From Gillisia sp. CAL575 (lineage in GTDB: Bacteria > Bacteroidota > Bacteroidia > Flavobacteriales > Flavobacteriaceae), in assembly GCF_000403785.1 (NCBI RefSeq), contig NZ_APHJ01000030.1, positions 1 to 64,000 of the forward strand: a stretch of 64,000 nt of DNA, in the 5' to 3' direction. How positions within the stretch are numbered: position 1 is the first letter of the stretch; each line of letters begins with the position of its first letter. The translations under genes were made by a program, and so were the position numbers. The notes under the pieces are model-generated. The model searched no databases, was not told the DNA's origin, and saw only the letters and a list, made by a program, of their open reading frames with translations. Of this stretch, positions 25,445 through 36,371 are shown in pieces.

Positions 25445-27118
25445 ATGGATAATAAATATAGTCAGATTTTAACACAAAACGATTCCAACCCTGCAGCCCA
25501 AGCCATGCTACATGCCATCGGCTTAACGAAGGAAGATTTTAAAAAGCCTTTTGTTGGTATTGCCAGTACAGGTTATGAGGGGAATCCATGTAATATGCAT
25601 CTCAACGACCTGGCCAAATTGGTTAAAGAAGGTTGTAATTCCAATAAAATGGTGGGTCTTATCTTCAATACCATTGGGGTAAGTGATGGGATTTCTATGG
25701 GTACTCCGGGAATGAGATATTCCTTGCCTTCCCGAGATCTTATTGCCGACTCTATGGAAACTGTGGTACAAGCAATGTCTTATGACGCGATGATTACGGT
25801 GGTAGGATGTGATAAGAATATGCCAGGAGCCTTGATGGCGATGTTGAGAGTAAACCGTCCCGCAATTTTAGTATATGGCGGCACTATAGCTTCCGGATGT
25901 CATAAAGGTGAAAAACTGGATGTTGTCTCAGCTTTTGAAGCATGGGGAGCAAAGGTAGCTGGAGAAATTAGTGACGAGGATTATGATGGCGTTATAGAGA
26001 AAGCATGTCCGGGAGCTGGAGCTTGTGGAGGGATGTATACAGCAAATACAATGGCTTCTACTATTGAAGCTTTGGGAATGGCCCTGCCTTACAACTCATC
26101 TAACCCAGCTATTGGTAATGAAAAGAAAAGTGAGAGTATAGAGGCCGGAAAGGCAATCCGATTATTAATAGAAAAAGATATAAAACCAAAGGATATAGTA
26201 ACTAGAAAATCGATGGAAAATGCCATAAGATTACTTACCGTACTTGGAGGTTCAACCAATGCCGTGCTGCATTATTTAGCAATAGCTAAAGCAGCTGAAG
26301 TAGAATTTGGAATGGACGATTTTGGAAAAATATGTGATTCCACTCCTTTTTTAGCCGATCTAAAACCAAGTGGGAAATATCTTATGGAAGATGTACACAG
26401 GGTTGGAGGAATTCCTGCCGTTCTTAAATATATGCTGAAAGAAGGAATGCTTCATGGGGATTGTTTAACGGTAACTGGAAAGACATTGGCAGAAAATCTT
26501 GAGGATGTTCCAGATCTAGAGGAGGGACAAGATGTAATCCACCCACTAAATAATCCTATTAAGAAAACAGGACACATCCGCATTCTATACGGGAATTTAG
26601 CAACAGAAGGTTCTGTAGCTAAGATCACAGGGAAAGAAGGTTTAAAATTTAAGGGGAAAGCAAAGGTTTATAATTCGGAATATGAAGCTAATGACGGAAT
26701 TTCAGAAGGGAAAGTAAGCAAAGGAGATGTAATAGTGATACGATTTGAAGGCCCAAAGGGTGGACCTGGAATGCCTGAAATGCTGAAACCTACTGCTGCA
26801 ATTATGGGAGCTAAATTAGGTAAAGACGTTGCCCTTATTACCGATGGGAGATTTTCCGGAGGAACTCATGGGTTTGTGGTAGGCCACATTACTCCTGAAG
26901 CTCAAGAAGGTGGTTTAATCGCATTCCTAAAGGATGGAGATGAGATCACTATAAATGCCGAAAACAATACTATAAGTGTTGCCTTAAGTGATTCAGAAAT
27001 AGAGGGCCGAAGAAAAAATTGGGTGGCACCACCACTTAAATTCAATAAAGGAGTGCTTTATAAATATGCAAAAACAGTTTCCTCTGCCTCGCAGGGATGT
27101 GTTACAGATGAATTTTAA
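25445..27118 (+). CDS. ilvD: dihydroxy-acid dehydratase
   Basis: 557 aa, cytosolic Fe-S dehydratase making 2-oxoisovalerate and 2-oxo-3-methylvalerate, the common step of Val, Leu and Ile synthesis. Cluster and active-site motifs: [16 protein letters not shown] and [16 protein letters not shown]; the C-terminal [10 protein letters not shown] is present. Length is standard. First gene of ilvDBNCA, followed 11 bases later by ilvB. Confidence 0.97.
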   Translation: MDNKYSQILTQNDSNPAAQAMLHAIGLTKEDFKKPFVGIASTGYEGNPCNMHLNDLAKLVKEGCNSNKMVGLIFNTIGVSDGISMGTPGMRYSLPSRDLIADSMETVVQAMSYDAMITVVGCDKNMPGALMAMLRVNRPAILVYGGTIASGCHKGEKLDVVSAFEAWGAKVAGEISDEDYDGVIEKACPGAGACGGMYTANTMASTIEALGMALPYNSSNPAIGNEKKSESIEAGKAIRLLIEKDIKPKDIVTRKSMENAIRLLTVLGGSTNAVLHYLAIAKAAEVEFGMDDFGKICDSTPFLADLKPSGKYLMEDVHRVGGIPAVLKYMLKEGMLHGDCLTVTGKTLAENLEDVPDLEEGQDVIHPLNNPIKKTGHIRILYGNLATEGSVAKITGKEGLKFKGKAKVYNSEYEANDGISEGKVSKGDVIVIRFEGPKGGPGMPEMLKPTAAIMGAKLGKDVALITDGRFSGGTHGFVVGHITPEAQEGGLIAFLKDGDEITINAENNTISVALSDSEIEGRRKNWVAPPLKFNKGVLYKYAKTVSSASQGCVTDEF

Positions 27119-27129
27119 TTAGTTGAATT

Positions 27130-28863
27130 ATGGAAGTTAAAACAGCCAAAAAGGAGAAGATTATCAAACAAGCTCCAACAACGGTTTCAGGAGCAGAAGC
27201 TGTGATAAAATGTTTGTTGGAAGAAGGGATAGATACTATTTATGGGTATCCTGGAGGGGCCATCATGCCTGTCTATGACGAATTGTATAAGTATCAGGAT
27301 AAACTTCATCACGTCCTTACAAGACATGAACAAGGTGCTACCCATGCCGCACAAGGTTATGCTAGAGTAACTGGTAAAGTAGGTGTATGTATCGCCACTT
27401 CTGGTCCTGGAGCTACAAATTTGGTAACAGGGATCGCCGATGCGCAGATAGATTCTACACCTATGGTATGTATTACTGGGCAGGTAGGTTCACATTTATT
27501 AGGAAGTGATGCTTTTCAAGAGACGGATATCGTAGGAATCTCGACCCCGGTAACTAAATGGAATTATCAAGTAACAAAAGCAGAAGAGATTCCTGAAGTA
27601 TTGGCAAAAGCCTTTTACATTGCCAGATCTGGACGTCCCGGCCCTGTATTAATTGATATTACAAAAGATGCTCAGTTTGCAAGTTTGGAATTCAATTATA
27701 AAAAATGTACCGGAATAAGAAGCTACAAGCCTTTTCCGAAAGTAAATCTTTCAGAAATAGAACGGGCAGCAGACTTAATTAATTCTGCTAAGAAACCGAT
27801 GATCGTTTTTGGTCAGGGAGTTATTTTAGGAGGGGCAGAAGCCTTATTACAACAAGTGGTGGAAAAAGCTGGAATTCCTTCGGCATGGACTATTCTTGGT
27901 CTGTCCGCGATGGCAACAGATCATCCTTTAAATGTGGGGATGGTTGGTATGCATGGAAATTATGGACCAAATGTTCTTACCAACGATTGCGATGTCCTAA
28001 TAGCAATTGGGATGCGTTTTGACGATAGGGTTACAGGAAATCTTGAGCATTATGCCAAACAAGCAAAGGTGATCCATTTTGAAATAGATCCGGCCGAGAT
28101 CGATAAAAATGTAAAAGCAGAGGTTGCCGTATTGGGAGATGTAAAAGAAACCTTGCAATTGTTACTAGGATTTTTAAAGTCGAAGAATCATGATGCCTGG
28201 CATCAGAAATTCAAAGATCTATACAAAATTGAATATGACAAGATCATTAATAATGAACTGAACGGGAAAGAAGGGAAACTGGGAATGGCAGAGGTAATAG
28301 ATGAAATAAATACTTCTTCTAAAGGGGATGCTATTATAGTTTCAGACGTTGGCCAACACCAAATGGTAGCTTGCAGATATGCGAAGTTCAATAAAACCAG
28401 AAGTAATGTTACATCTGGGGGCTTAGGCACTATGGGATTTGCCTTGCCAGCAGCAATAGGTGCGAAAATGGGAATGCCAGAGAGAGAAGTTGTAGCAATA
28501 ATTGGTGATGGTGGATATCAAATGACCATCCAGGAATTAGGAACCATCTTTCAAACAAAAGTTCCTGTAAAAATTGTAGTACTTAACAACGGATTTCTAG
28601 GTATGGTTAGGCAATGGCAACAAATGTTTTTTGATAAACGCTATGCCAGTACCGAGTTGATAAATCCTGATTTTGTGGCGATAGCCAAAGGATATTTCAT
28701 AAAAGCTAAAAAAGTTACTGAACGTAGCGAGTTAAAAGATGCTATTAAAGAAATGATGGATTCTCCGGAGGCATATTTCTTAGAGGTAAAAGTAGAACAG
28801 GAAGAAAATGTGTTCCCAATGATTCCAACGGGAGCGTCAGTTTCAGACATAAGATTAGAATAA
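27130..28863 (+). CDS. ilvB: acetolactate synthase large subunit
   Basis: 577 aa. N-terminal TPP domain with the catalytic Glu in TRHEQGATHAAQGYAR, central FAD/dehydrogenase-like domain (about 210-345), C-terminal TPP/Mg motif GDGGYQMTIQELGTI...VVLNN. It condenses pyruvate with pyruvate or 2-oxobutyrate. The stop overlaps the ilvN start (TAATG), ensuring equal subunit synthesis. Confidence 0.97.
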   Translation: MEVKTAKKEKIIKQAPTTVSGAEAVIKCLLEEGIDTIYGYPGGAIMPVYDELYKYQDKLHHVLTRHEQGATHAAQGYARVTGKVGVCIATSGPGATNLVTGIADAQIDSTPMVCITGQVGSHLLGSDAFQETDIVGISTPVTKWNYQVTKAEEIPEVLAKAFYIARSGRPGPVLIDITKDAQFASLEFNYKKCTGIRSYKPFPKVNLSEIERAADLINSAKKPMIVFGQGVILGGAEALLQQVVEKAGIPSAWTILGLSAMATDHPLNVGMVGMHGNYGPNVLTNDCDVLIAIGMRFDDRVTGNLEHYAKQAKVIHFEIDPAEIDKNVKAEVAVLGDVKETLQLLLGFLKSKNHDAWHQKFKDLYKIEYDKIINNELNGKEGKLGMAEVIDEINTSSKGDAIIVSDVGQHQMVACRYAKFNKTRSNVTSGGLGTMGFALPAAIGAKMGMPEREVVAIIGDGGYQMTIQELGTIFQTKVPVKIVVLNNGFLGMVRQWQQMFFDKRYASTELINPDFVAIAKGYFIKAKKVTERSELKDAIKEMMDSPEAYFLEVKVEQEENVFPMIPTGASVSDIRLE

Positions 28864-29402
28864 TGGAAAAGAAAAATTATACAATTTCCATATATACGGA
28901 AAACAACATAGGATTATTGAGCAGAATCGCAGCGATCTTTCTGAAGAGACACTTCAATATAGAAAGTATCACAGCTTCGAAAAGCGAGGTAAATGAGGTA
29001 ATGCGGTTTATAATCGTGGTGGAAATTACCGAAGAGCAAGTGAAGAAGATCATCGGTCAAATTGAGAAACAAATTGAAGTTATTCGCGCTTATTATCATA
29101 CAGATGAAGAGCTGATCTTTCAGGAAACAGCACTTTATAAGGTGAATTCGGCCGAATTTGTTGAAGACCTCACTATTCAGGATTTCATAAAAGAGACCAA
29201 TGCACGAATAGTTACGGTGACTCCAAAATTCTTTGTTATTGAGAAAACTGGTAAACGCCACGAAATAGATAATTTATACGATAAACTAAAACCCTATGGA
29301 TTAATGCAGTTTGTTCGATCCGGAAAAATAGCAGTATCCAAAAATGAAATGCCAATCTCAAGTATTCTTGAAGATTTTAATACCATAAATATAAACTCAT
29401 GA
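28863..29402 (+). CDS. ilvN: acetolactate synthase small regulatory subunit
   Basis: 179 aa. The N-terminal ACT domain (about 4-75; [31 protein letters not shown]) binds valine for feedback inhibition; the C-terminal domain activates IlvB. The Asn of ENNIGLL matches the valine site of known small subunits. Overlaps ilvB by one base and ilvC by four. Confidence 0.95.
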   Translation: MEKKNYTISIYTENNIGLLSRIAAIFLKRHFNIESITASKSEVNEVMRFIIVVEITEEQVKKIIGQIEKQIEVIRAYYHTDEELIFQETALYKVNSAEFVEDLTIQDFIKETNARIVTVTPKFFVIEKTGKRHEIDNLYDKLKPYGLMQFVRSGKIAVSKNEMPISSILEDFNTININS

Positions 29403-30874
29403 CAAATTATTTTAATAGCCTTTCCTTAAGAGATCAATTAGCCCAATTGGGGACTTGCAGATTTATGCTAAGTGAAGAATTTAGCGAAGGAATTAATGCT
29501 TTAAAAGATAAAAAAATAGTAATAGTAGGTTGTGGTGCTCAAGGTTTAAATCAAGGTTTGAACATGCGCGACAGCGGACTTGATATCACCTATGCTTTAA
29601 GAGAAGATGCTATCAAAGATCAAAGGCAATCTTTTAAAAATGCTTCTTCAAACAATTTTAAAGTTGGTACTTATGAAGAGTTTATCCCTTCTGCAGACCT
29701 AGTAATAAATTTAACTCCAGATAAACAACATACTTCAGTTATAAAGAAAATAGTGCCGCTTATTAAAAAAGGTGCTGCTTTGTCTTATTCTCATGGTTTC
29801 AATATTGTGGAAGAAGGAATGAAGATCCGGGAAGATATTACAGTAATAATGGTGGCTCCTAAATGTCCAGGATCTGAGGTTAGAGAGGAATATAAGAGAG
29901 GCTTTGGTGTTCCTACCCTAATAGCCGTTCATCCGGAGAACGATCCAGAAGGAAAAGGATACGATTGGGCAAAAGCATATGCATTTGCAACAGGAGGACA
30001 TAGGGCTGGTGTATTGGATTCATCTTTTGTGGCCGAAGTAAAATCGGACCTAATGGGTGAACAAACTATTTTATGTGGTGTGCTCCAAACCGGATCTATT
30101 TTAAGTTTTGATAAAATGGTAGCCGAAGGAGTGGAACCTGCATATGCGGCAAAATTAATTCAGTATGGTTGGGAAACTATTACCGAAGCTTTGAAACATG
30201 GAGGGATCACTAATATGATGGATAGACTTTCCAATCCGGCGAAAATCAAAGCTGCGGAAATATCAGAGGAATTAAAAACGATCATGCGTCCTCTTTTTCA
30301 AAAACATATGGACGACATTATTTCTGGGGCCTTTAGTACCCGAATGATGGAAGATTGGGACAAAGACGATAAGGAATTATTAGAATGGCGAGCAGCTACA
30401 GAAAATACCGCTTTTGAAAAAACAGCTGCGACCACGGAAGAAATCTCTGAGCAGGAATATTTTGATAAGGGGCTCTTATTGGTTGCTTTTGTAAAATCTG
30501 GAGTTGAGTTGGCTTTTGAAACTATGGTAGAAGCCGGAATCATTGCAGAATCTGCATATTATGAATCCTTACATGAAACTCCATTAATTGCAAACACAAT
30601 AGCTCGTAAAAAACTTTATGAGATGAACAGAATTATTTCTGATACTGCTGAATATGGGTGTTATCTTTTTGATCATTCCTGTAAGCCATTGATTAAAGAT
30701 TATATCAACAATCTGGAATCGGGATTAATAGGAAAAGCCTATGGCACAAAGGATTCCGGAGTAGATAATAAAAAATTGATCAAAGTGAATGCCTCTATTA
30801 GAAATCATCCAGTAGAAATTATAGGGGAACAGCTTAGAGAGGCCATGACCGAAATGAAAATAATACACGCATAA
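29399..30874 (+). CDS. ilvC: ketol-acid reductoisomerase, class II
   Basis: 491 aa, the long (E. coli-like) form with a duplicated C-terminal knotted domain; class I enzymes have about 330 aa. Rossmann motif [23 protein letters not shown] preference fits the [15 protein letters not shown] loop. Mg-binding acidic residues lie in [13 protein letters not shown]. It rearranges and reduces acetolactate and acetohydroxybutyrate. It shares one base with ilvA. Confidence 0.96.
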   Translation: MTNYFNSLSLRDQLAQLGTCRFMLSEEFSEGINALKDKKIVIVGCGAQGLNQGLNMRDSGLDITYALREDAIKDQRQSFKNASSNNFKVGTYEEFIPSADLVINLTPDKQHTSVIKKIVPLIKKGAALSYSHGFNIVEEGMKIREDITVIMVAPKCPGSEVREEYKRGFGVPTLIAVHPENDPEGKGYDWAKAYAFATGGHRAGVLDSSFVAEVKSDLMGEQTILCGVLQTGSILSFDKMVAEGVEPAYAAKLIQYGWETITEALKHGGITNMMDRLSNPAKIKAAEISEELKTIMRPLFQKHMDDIISGAFSTRMMEDWDKDDKELLEWRAATENTAFEKTAATTEEISEQEYFDKGLLLVAFVKSGVELAFETMVEAGIIAESAYYESLHETPLIANTIARKKLYEMNRIISDTAEYGCYLFDHSCKPLIKDYINNLESGLIGKAYGTKDSGVDNKKLIKVNASIRNHPVEIIGEQLREAMTEMKIIHA

Positions 30875-32148
30875 TGAGCAATTCCTTGGTTAAAAAAGAC
30901 ATATATATTCCACAAATTGAGGCCGTGAAGCAAGCTGCAGAACGAATCTCAAAGGTTGCGATCAAAACTCCATTAGCTCCATCTTTTACCTACAGTAAGA
31001 GGTACGAAGCCAATGTTATGTTTAAAAGGGAAGATCTGCAGCAGGTTAGATCCTATAAGATACGTGGAGCATATAATAAGATCTCGAGTTTACCAAAGGA
31101 TCAATTAGGCCAAGGCGTGATTTGTGCCAGTGCCGGGAATCATGCCCAAGGAGTGGCTTTTGCATGTAATAAGCTAGAGGTTAAAGGCGTGATCTATATG
31201 CCTATAACTACTCCCAAACAAAAGGTGGAGCAAACAAGAATGTTTGGCGGAGAATGGGTAGAGGTAGTCTTGAAGGGCGACACTTTTGATGATTCTTATA
31301 AAAGTGCAATAAAATATGGGGATAAGAACGAGATGGTCTTTATTCATCCTTTCGATGATGAAAAAGTAATAGAAGGCCAAGCTACAATTGGTTTGGAAAT
31401 ATTGAATCAAGCCGACGGGCCAATAGATTATATTTTCGCACCTCTTGGAGGTGGAGGTTTACTTGCCGGACTATCTTCGGTGTTTAAGCAACTATCTCCC
31501 AATACTAAGATTATTGGGGTGGAACCTGAAGGAGCACCCTCTATGAGTACCTCCCTAAAAATGGGGAAACTTATAGAACTTACGGAGATTGATAGGTTTG
31601 TAGATGGAGCTGCTGTACAGAAAGTAGGGGTTAGAAATTTCGAATTATGCAAGAATTTTCTGGATGATATGATCACGGTGCCAGAAGGTAAAATATGTCA
31701 GACCATCCTGGATTTGTATAATCAGGATGCGATAGTAGTAGAACCGGCGGGAGCAATGTCTATTACTGCTCTAGATACTTTTGCCGATGAGATCAAAGGG
31801 AAAAATGTGGTTTGTGTTGTAAGTGGAAGTAATAACGATATTACCCGAACTGCGGAAATAAAAGAAAAAGCATTGCTGTATGCCGGCCTTAAACATTATT
31901 TCATAGTGCCTTTTCCACAACGCGCAGGAGCATTAAAGCAATTTGTTGCAAAAGTTCTTGGGCCAGACGACGATATTACTCATTTTGAATATTCTAAAAA
32001 ACACCACAGAGAAAATGGTCCTGCGGTTGTGGGAATAGAACTTAAAGATCCAAAAGACTTTGCCCCTTTAGTACAGCGGATGAAAGAGTATAAATTTTAT
32101 GGACAATATTTAAACGATAATCCGGACTTATTTCAATTTTTAATATAA
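30874..32148 (+). CDS. ilvA: threonine dehydratase (biosynthetic)
   Basis: 424 aa PLP enzyme giving 2-oxobutyrate for isoleucine. PLP lysine in VRSYKIRGAYN, SAGNHAQGVA, phosphate loop GGGGLLAG. The C-terminal regulatory part (about 335-424) is one ACT-like domain (PQRAGALKQFVAKVLG), while E. coli IlvA (514 aa) has two, so it is the shorter type. Last gene of the ilv operon, with a hairpin candidate 74 bases downstream. Confidence 0.95.
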   Translation: MSNSLVKKDIYIPQIEAVKQAAERISKVAIKTPLAPSFTYSKRYEANVMFKREDLQQVRSYKIRGAYNKISSLPKDQLGQGVICASAGNHAQGVAFACNKLEVKGVIYMPITTPKQKVEQTRMFGGEWVEVVLKGDTFDDSYKSAIKYGDKNEMVFIHPFDDEKVIEGQATIGLEILNQADGPIDYIFAPLGGGGLLAGLSSVFKQLSPNTKIIGVEPEGAPSMSTSLKMGKLIELTEIDRFVDGAAVQKVGVRNFELCKNFLDDMITVPEGKICQTILDLYNQDAIVVEPAGAMSITALDTFADEIKGKNVVCVVSGSNNDITRTAEIKEKALLYAGLKHYFIVPFPQRAGALKQFVAKVLGPDDDITHFEYSKKHHRENGPAVVGIELKDPKDFAPLVQRMKEYKFYGQYLNDNPDLFQFLI

Positions 32149-32221
32149 TTAAGTATGCCCTTTTAAAAAATTGTTTAAATTTACCACGTGATTTCAACTA
32201 TAAAGATAATATTACCCATTT

Positions 32222-32270
32222 TGCGCTTTAGGCCCCGCTTAAGTCGGTAAGCTGCGCATTCTCTTTTTTT
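32222..32270 (+). terminator. candidate terminator of the ilv operon
   Basis: TGCGC / GCGCA closes an imperfect hairpin with an inner TTA/TAA step and a GC-rich top (GGCCCCGC), followed by TTCTCTTTTTTT. It lies 74 bases after ilvA and stands out in AT-rich DNA. A second hairpin, TACGCA / TGCGTA (32359-32388), follows between here and the next gene; its role is unknown. Nothing else was seen in this 325-base gap. Confidence 0.5.
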
Positions 32271-32473
32271 AATATTATTTTACTTTTTACAATCTTGAAA
32301 AACACAATTTCCATATATATTTTAAATAATTTCAGAAACATTTCTGCAAATTCTCCCGTACGCAGTTTTCCGCGCCGCCTTGTGCGTATATAACTTTATG
32401 GAACTTAGGTGAGTCCGGTTCTTCCTTCAGAAATATCAAAAATTTTTTAATTCAAACTTTAATCTTTTAGCAG

Positions 32474-33106
32474 ATGAAAATACTCATTGCTAATAAATCT
32501 CATGCAAAATATGCAGAGATCATTTGCGAAACTATAGCAGAATCAGCTAAAGTAAGGGGTACGGGTATCGCCCGAAGAACTCCAGAATATGTTATCACCA
32601 AAATGGAGAATGGCAACGCTATTATTGCATTAGATGGAGATAATTTTGCAGGATTCTGTTACATAGAAGTCTGGGGACACGATAAGTTTGTCGCCAACTC
32701 AGGGCTTATTGTAAGTCCGGAATATAGAAATCAGGGATTGGCGAAAGATATTAAAAAAGCCATTTTCGAACATTCCAAAAAGAAATTTCCCGGAGCTAAG
32801 ATCTTTGGAATAACTACAGGTCTTGCGGTAATGAAGATCAATTATGAATTGGGTTACCAACCCGTTACATTTTCTGAACTAACCGATGATGAAAGTTTCT
32901 GGAAAGGATGTCAAACATGTAAAAACTACGATATTCTTACCCGTACAGAGCGTAAAATGTGCTTATGTACCGGCATGATGTACGATCCCAATAAGAAGAA
33001 AAGTGAAAAGCCAAGACATGAAACCTTCAATGAGAAAACTTATAGAAGGCTAAAGAATATTAAGCAAACGCTTTTCTATAAAAAGGAAAATGCTAAAAAG
33101 GAATAA
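32474..33106 (+). CDS. GNAT acetyltransferase heading the arginine cluster, candidate N-acetylglutamate synthase
   Basis: 210 aa. A GNAT fold with acetyl-CoA loop SPEYRNQGLAKDIKKA (about 75-92) is followed by a short cysteine-rich segment, CQTCKNYDILTRTERKMCLC (about 146-165), that looks like a metal site, and a basic tail. It stands first in the arg gene order, where a glutamate N-acetylating enzyme is needed; no argA or argJ is visible among the arg genes. The role is inferred from position. If the pathway uses N-succinyl intermediates, it may transfer a succinyl group instead. Confidence 0.7.
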   Translation: MKILIANKSHAKYAEIICETIAESAKVRGTGIARRTPEYVITKMENGNAIIALDGDNFAGFCYIEVWGHDKFVANSGLIVSPEYRNQGLAKDIKKAIFEHSKKKFPGAKIFGITTGLAVMKINYELGYQPVTFSELTDDESFWKGCQTCKNYDILTRTERKMCLCTGMMYDPNKKKSEKPRHETFNEKTYRRLKNIKQTLFYKKENAKKE

Positions 33107-33119
33107 AAATTATAAATAA

Positions 33120-33267
33120 TTGTCATTCTGAGCCCCGGGATAAAAAGTTTTATCTATCGTAGGAAATTGACATAATTATTAGCATCTCTAATTAGATGCT
33201 GAAACAAGTTCAGCATGACGGGATTTCGAGGAACCAGCATCGTCACCCTGAACTTGTTTCAGTGTCT
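33120..33267. repeat. REP-like repeats with CTGAAACAAGTTCAG core
   Basis: Copies in opposite orientation: AGATGCTGAAACAAGTTCAGCATGAC (33194-33219) and GTCACCCTGAACTTGTTTCAGTGTCT (33242-33267), plus a degenerate end TGTCATTCTGAGCCC at 33120. The same family recurs at 37569, 37612 and 42281. Each is a palindrome bounded by GTCA. They split the GNAT gene from argG. Confidence 0.8.
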
Positions 33268-33385
33268 ATAGTAATTAATTAAAAATATGTCAATGGTAGC
33301 TGGTTTCAGAATCTCAATTATGAGAGGTTTAAACAAGTCTGAAAATTTTCAGGATATTTTGACAAGAAAGTTTAAAAAATAAAAT

Positions 33386-34573
33386 ATGAAAAAAATAGTA
33401 ATAGCATATAGTGGTGGTTTAGATACTTCCTATTGTGCAAAGTATTTATCTCAGAAAGAAAATACAGAGCTTCATGCGGTAAGTGTGAATACCGGCGGAT
33501 TTTCTGAAGAAGAAATAAAAGAGATAGGTGAGAAAGCAGTTAAGATGGGAGCGAAATCCTATAAGAATATCAATGCGGTTTCAACATTCTACAACAAAGT
33601 AGTAAAGTATTTAATTTTCGGGAATGTTCTTAAAAATAACACCTACCCTTTATCTGTAAGTGCTGAACGGATTATACAAGCCATTGAGATCGTGAATTAT
33701 GCGAAGAAAATGGGAGCCGATGCTATTGCGCACGGAAGTACAGGTGCGGGTAATGATCAGGTAAGATTTGATATGATCTTTCAAATATTAGCTCCAGACT
33801 TAGAAATAATTACCCCCATTAGAGACAAGCAATTAACCAGACAAGAGGAAATTGAATATCTTAAATCGCATGGGGTAGCAATGAACTGGGAAAAGGCAAA
33901 ATACTCTGTAAACAAAGGACTTTGGGGTACAAGTGTTGGAGGTGCTGAAACGCTTACTTCAAATAAATCATTACCGGAAGCTGCCTACCCATCTCAACTT
34001 ACAGAAACTGAGCTTAAACAAATTAGTCTTAGCTTTAAGAAAGGAGAATTAAGTGCGATCAATGGCAAAGAAGATACTCCGGAAAACATCATAGAAACCT
34101 TAGAAGTACTCGCTTCCAAATATGCAATTGGGCGGGATATTCACGTGGGAGATACTATTATTGGAATAAAAGGAAGAGTAGGCTTTGAGGCAGCATCGGC
34201 AACGATCATTTTAAAAGCACACCATTTATTAGAGAAACACACTTTAAGTAAATGGCAATTACAGCATAAAGATTATATAGCCAATTGGTATGGAACACAT
34301 TTGCATGAAGGACAATATCTGGATCCTGTAATGAGAGATTTTGAAGCATTTTTACAAAGTTCTCAGGAACAAGTTACCGGGACTGTATCTATAAGTTTAC
34401 ATCCTTATAGATTTACCCTTAACGGAATAGAATCTAAGTTTGATCTTATGAACAACGGATTTGGGAAATACGGGGAAGAGAATACAGCCTGGACTGCAAC
34501 CGATGCTAAAGGCTTTATAAAAATCCTGTCAAATTCAGGGAAGATCCATCAACACGTAAAAAATCAGGCATGA
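33386..34573 (+). CDS. argG: argininosuccinate synthase
   Basis: 395 aa. ATP pyrophosphatase loop AYSGGLDTSYCAKYL at the N-terminus, GSTGAGNDQVRFD for citrulline/aspartate binding, and the ENTAWTATDAKGF region near the end. It joins citrulline and aspartate. The stop overlaps argC by 4 bases (ATGA). Confidence 0.96.
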   Translation: MKKIVIAYSGGLDTSYCAKYLSQKENTELHAVSVNTGGFSEEEIKEIGEKAVKMGAKSYKNINAVSTFYNKVVKYLIFGNVLKNNTYPLSVSAERIIQAIEIVNYAKKMGADAIAHGSTGAGNDQVRFDMIFQILAPDLEIITPIRDKQLTRQEEIEYLKSHGVAMNWEKAKYSVNKGLWGTSVGGAETLTSNKSLPEAAYPSQLTETELKQISLSFKKGELSAINGKEDTPENIIETLEVLASKYAIGRDIHVGDTIIGIKGRVGFEAASATIILKAHHLLEKHTLSKWQLQHKDYIANWYGTHLHEGQYLDPVMRDFEAFLQSSQEQVTGTVSISLHPYRFTLNGIESKFDLMNNGFGKYGEENTAWTATDAKGFIKILSNSGKIHQHVKNQA

Positions 34574-35535
34574 TAACAGCAGGAATAATTGGAGGTGCCG
34601 GATACACGGCCGGAGAATTACTAAGAATCCTATTAAGGCATCCGGATGTCAACTTGGATTTCGTTTATAGTACTTCTCAGGCTGGTTCACAGATTTCAGC
34701 GATACATCAAGACTTGTTAGGAGAAACAGCTCTAAGGTTTAGTGGAAACATTAATCCTGAAGTAGATGTTGTTTTCTTGTGTTTAGGGCATGGAAATTCG
34801 ATAGAATTTTTAAAAAACAATACATTTTCAAAACTAACTAAAGTCATAGATCTTAGTACAGATTATAGAATGCATTCCAACGATCATTCTTTTGTTTATG
34901 GTTTGCCTGAGTTTAAAAAAGAGGAAATTAAAAAGGCACAATTTATAGCTAATCCGGGATGTTTTGCCACCGCGATTAGTTTAGCAGTGCTTCCATTGGC
35001 AGCGGAGAAGTTGCTTAAGGATGAATTGCATATAAATGCTGTTACCGGGGCAACCGGTGCAGGGACTTCACTTTCTTCTACCTCGCATTTTACCTGGCGG
35101 GACAATAACTTTTCAGCATATAAGGAATTTGAACATCAACACTTAAATGAGATAGGTCAGAGCCTTAAAATGCTTCAGCCAAATTTTGCTTCTGAGGTAA
35201 ATTTTATTCCGAATAGAGGGAATTTTTCCAGAGGAATTTTTGCAACTACTTACACCTATTTTGAAGGAAGCCTAGAAGATGCCAAAGCTCTATATGATAC
35301 CTATTATAATGACGCAGCATTCACATTTGTGATAGAGGAAGAGGTTCACCTGAAACAAGTTGTGAACACTAATAAGTGTTTGATGAAACTTCAGAAATAT
35401 AATAGTAAATTATTGATTACAAGTGTAATAGATAATTTATTGAAAGGTGCTTCCGGACAGGCAGTGCAAAACATGAATTTGATGTTTGGATTTCCTGAGA
35501 AGCAGGGACTTCAGTTAAAAGCCAGTTATTTTTAA
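34570..35535 (+). CDS. argC: N-acetyl-gamma-glutamyl-phosphate reductase
   Basis: 321 aa. Rossmann motif GIIGGAGYTAGELLRIL, catalytic Cys in ANPGCFATA, and the PNRGNFSRGI segment. It reduces the acyl phosphate made by ArgB to the semialdehyde. Slightly short but complete. It is followed by proC after 39 bases. Confidence 0.95.
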   Translation: MITAGIIGGAGYTAGELLRILLRHPDVNLDFVYSTSQAGSQISAIHQDLLGETALRFSGNINPEVDVVFLCLGHGNSIEFLKNNTFSKLTKVIDLSTDYRMHSNDHSFVYGLPEFKKEEIKKAQFIANPGCFATAISLAVLPLAAEKLLKDELHINAVTGATGAGTSLSSTSHFTWRDNNFSAYKEFEHQHLNEIGQSLKMLQPNFASEVNFIPNRGNFSRGIFATTYTYFEGSLEDAKALYDTYYNDAAFTFVIEEEVHLKQVVNTNKCLMKLQKYNSKLLITSVIDNLLKGASGQAVQNMNLMFGFPEKQGLQLKASYF

Positions 35536-35574
35536 ATTAAAACACATAATAAAGTGTTGCTAAACAAATAAAAT

Positions 35575-36369
35575 ATGAAAGTAGCAATTATAGGAACAGG
35601 GAATCTGGGGAAATCTATAGCAAAAGGGCTGATCGTAAAAAATGCGATTACCACGCTGTATCTTTCAAAAAGAAAGCTTGAAAGCATTAAGGATCTTGAA
35701 GAGTATTCCGGGGTGAAATTGACTTCAGATAATTTGGAAGCAATTCAAAATTCAGATGTGATCATCTTCGCAGTACAGCCTCTTCAGCTGGAAGCTATTT
35801 TGCATGAAATAAAGAATTCATTGACGGAGAAGCACATATTGATCTCTACTGTGACGGGCTTTAATATCCCAAGGATCGAAGAAATTGTAGGAGAAGATCA
35901 ATTCATAATTCGAGCCATGCCTAATACAGCAATTGCAGTAGGAAAATCCATGACTTGCCTTTGCAGTAATGTAAAAGGGGAGAAGCGAATTGCAATTGCC
36001 GAAGCTATATTTAATAGACTGGGAACAAGTGTAATTATTCCGGAATCTAAGATGCAGGCAGCAACTGTGATTTGTGCAAGTGGGATTGCATTTTGGATGC
36101 GTTTAATTCGAGCTACAACCCAAGGCGCTGTACAACTTGGTTTTGATGCTAAAGAGGCACAAGAGCTTTCTATGCAAACCTGTTTAGGTGCTGCCAGTCT
36201 CCTGATAGAATCGGGGAATCATCCGGAAGAAGAAATAGATAAGGTTACAACCCCTCGTGGTTGCACAATTGAGGGTTTGAATGAAATGGAGCATGGAGGT
36301 TTAAGTTCTTCGCTTATCAAAGGAATTCAGGCTTCATTTAAAAAAATTAATTCAATTACAAAACTTTAA
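35575..36369 (+). CDS. proC: pyrroline-5-carboxylate reductase
   Basis: 264 aa. NAD(P) motif IIGTGNLGKSIAKGL, VRAMPNTAIAVGKSMT, and the C-terminal signature TTPRGCTIEGLNEME. It makes proline from P5C. Its place inside the arginine operon links proline and arginine supply. It lies two bases before argD. Confidence 0.95.
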   Translation: MKVAIIGTGNLGKSIAKGLIVKNAITTLYLSKRKLESIKDLEEYSGVKLTSDNLEAIQNSDVIIFAVQPLQLEAILHEIKNSLTEKHILISTVTGFNIPRIEEIVGEDQFIIRAMPNTAIAVGKSMTCLCSNVKGEKRIAIAEAIFNRLGTSVIIPESKMQAATVICASGIAFWMRLIRATTQGAVQLGFDAKEAQELSMQTCLGAASLLIESGNHPEEEIDKVTTPRGCTIEGLNEMEHGGLSSSLIKGIQASFKKINSITKL

Positions 36370-36371
36370 AT

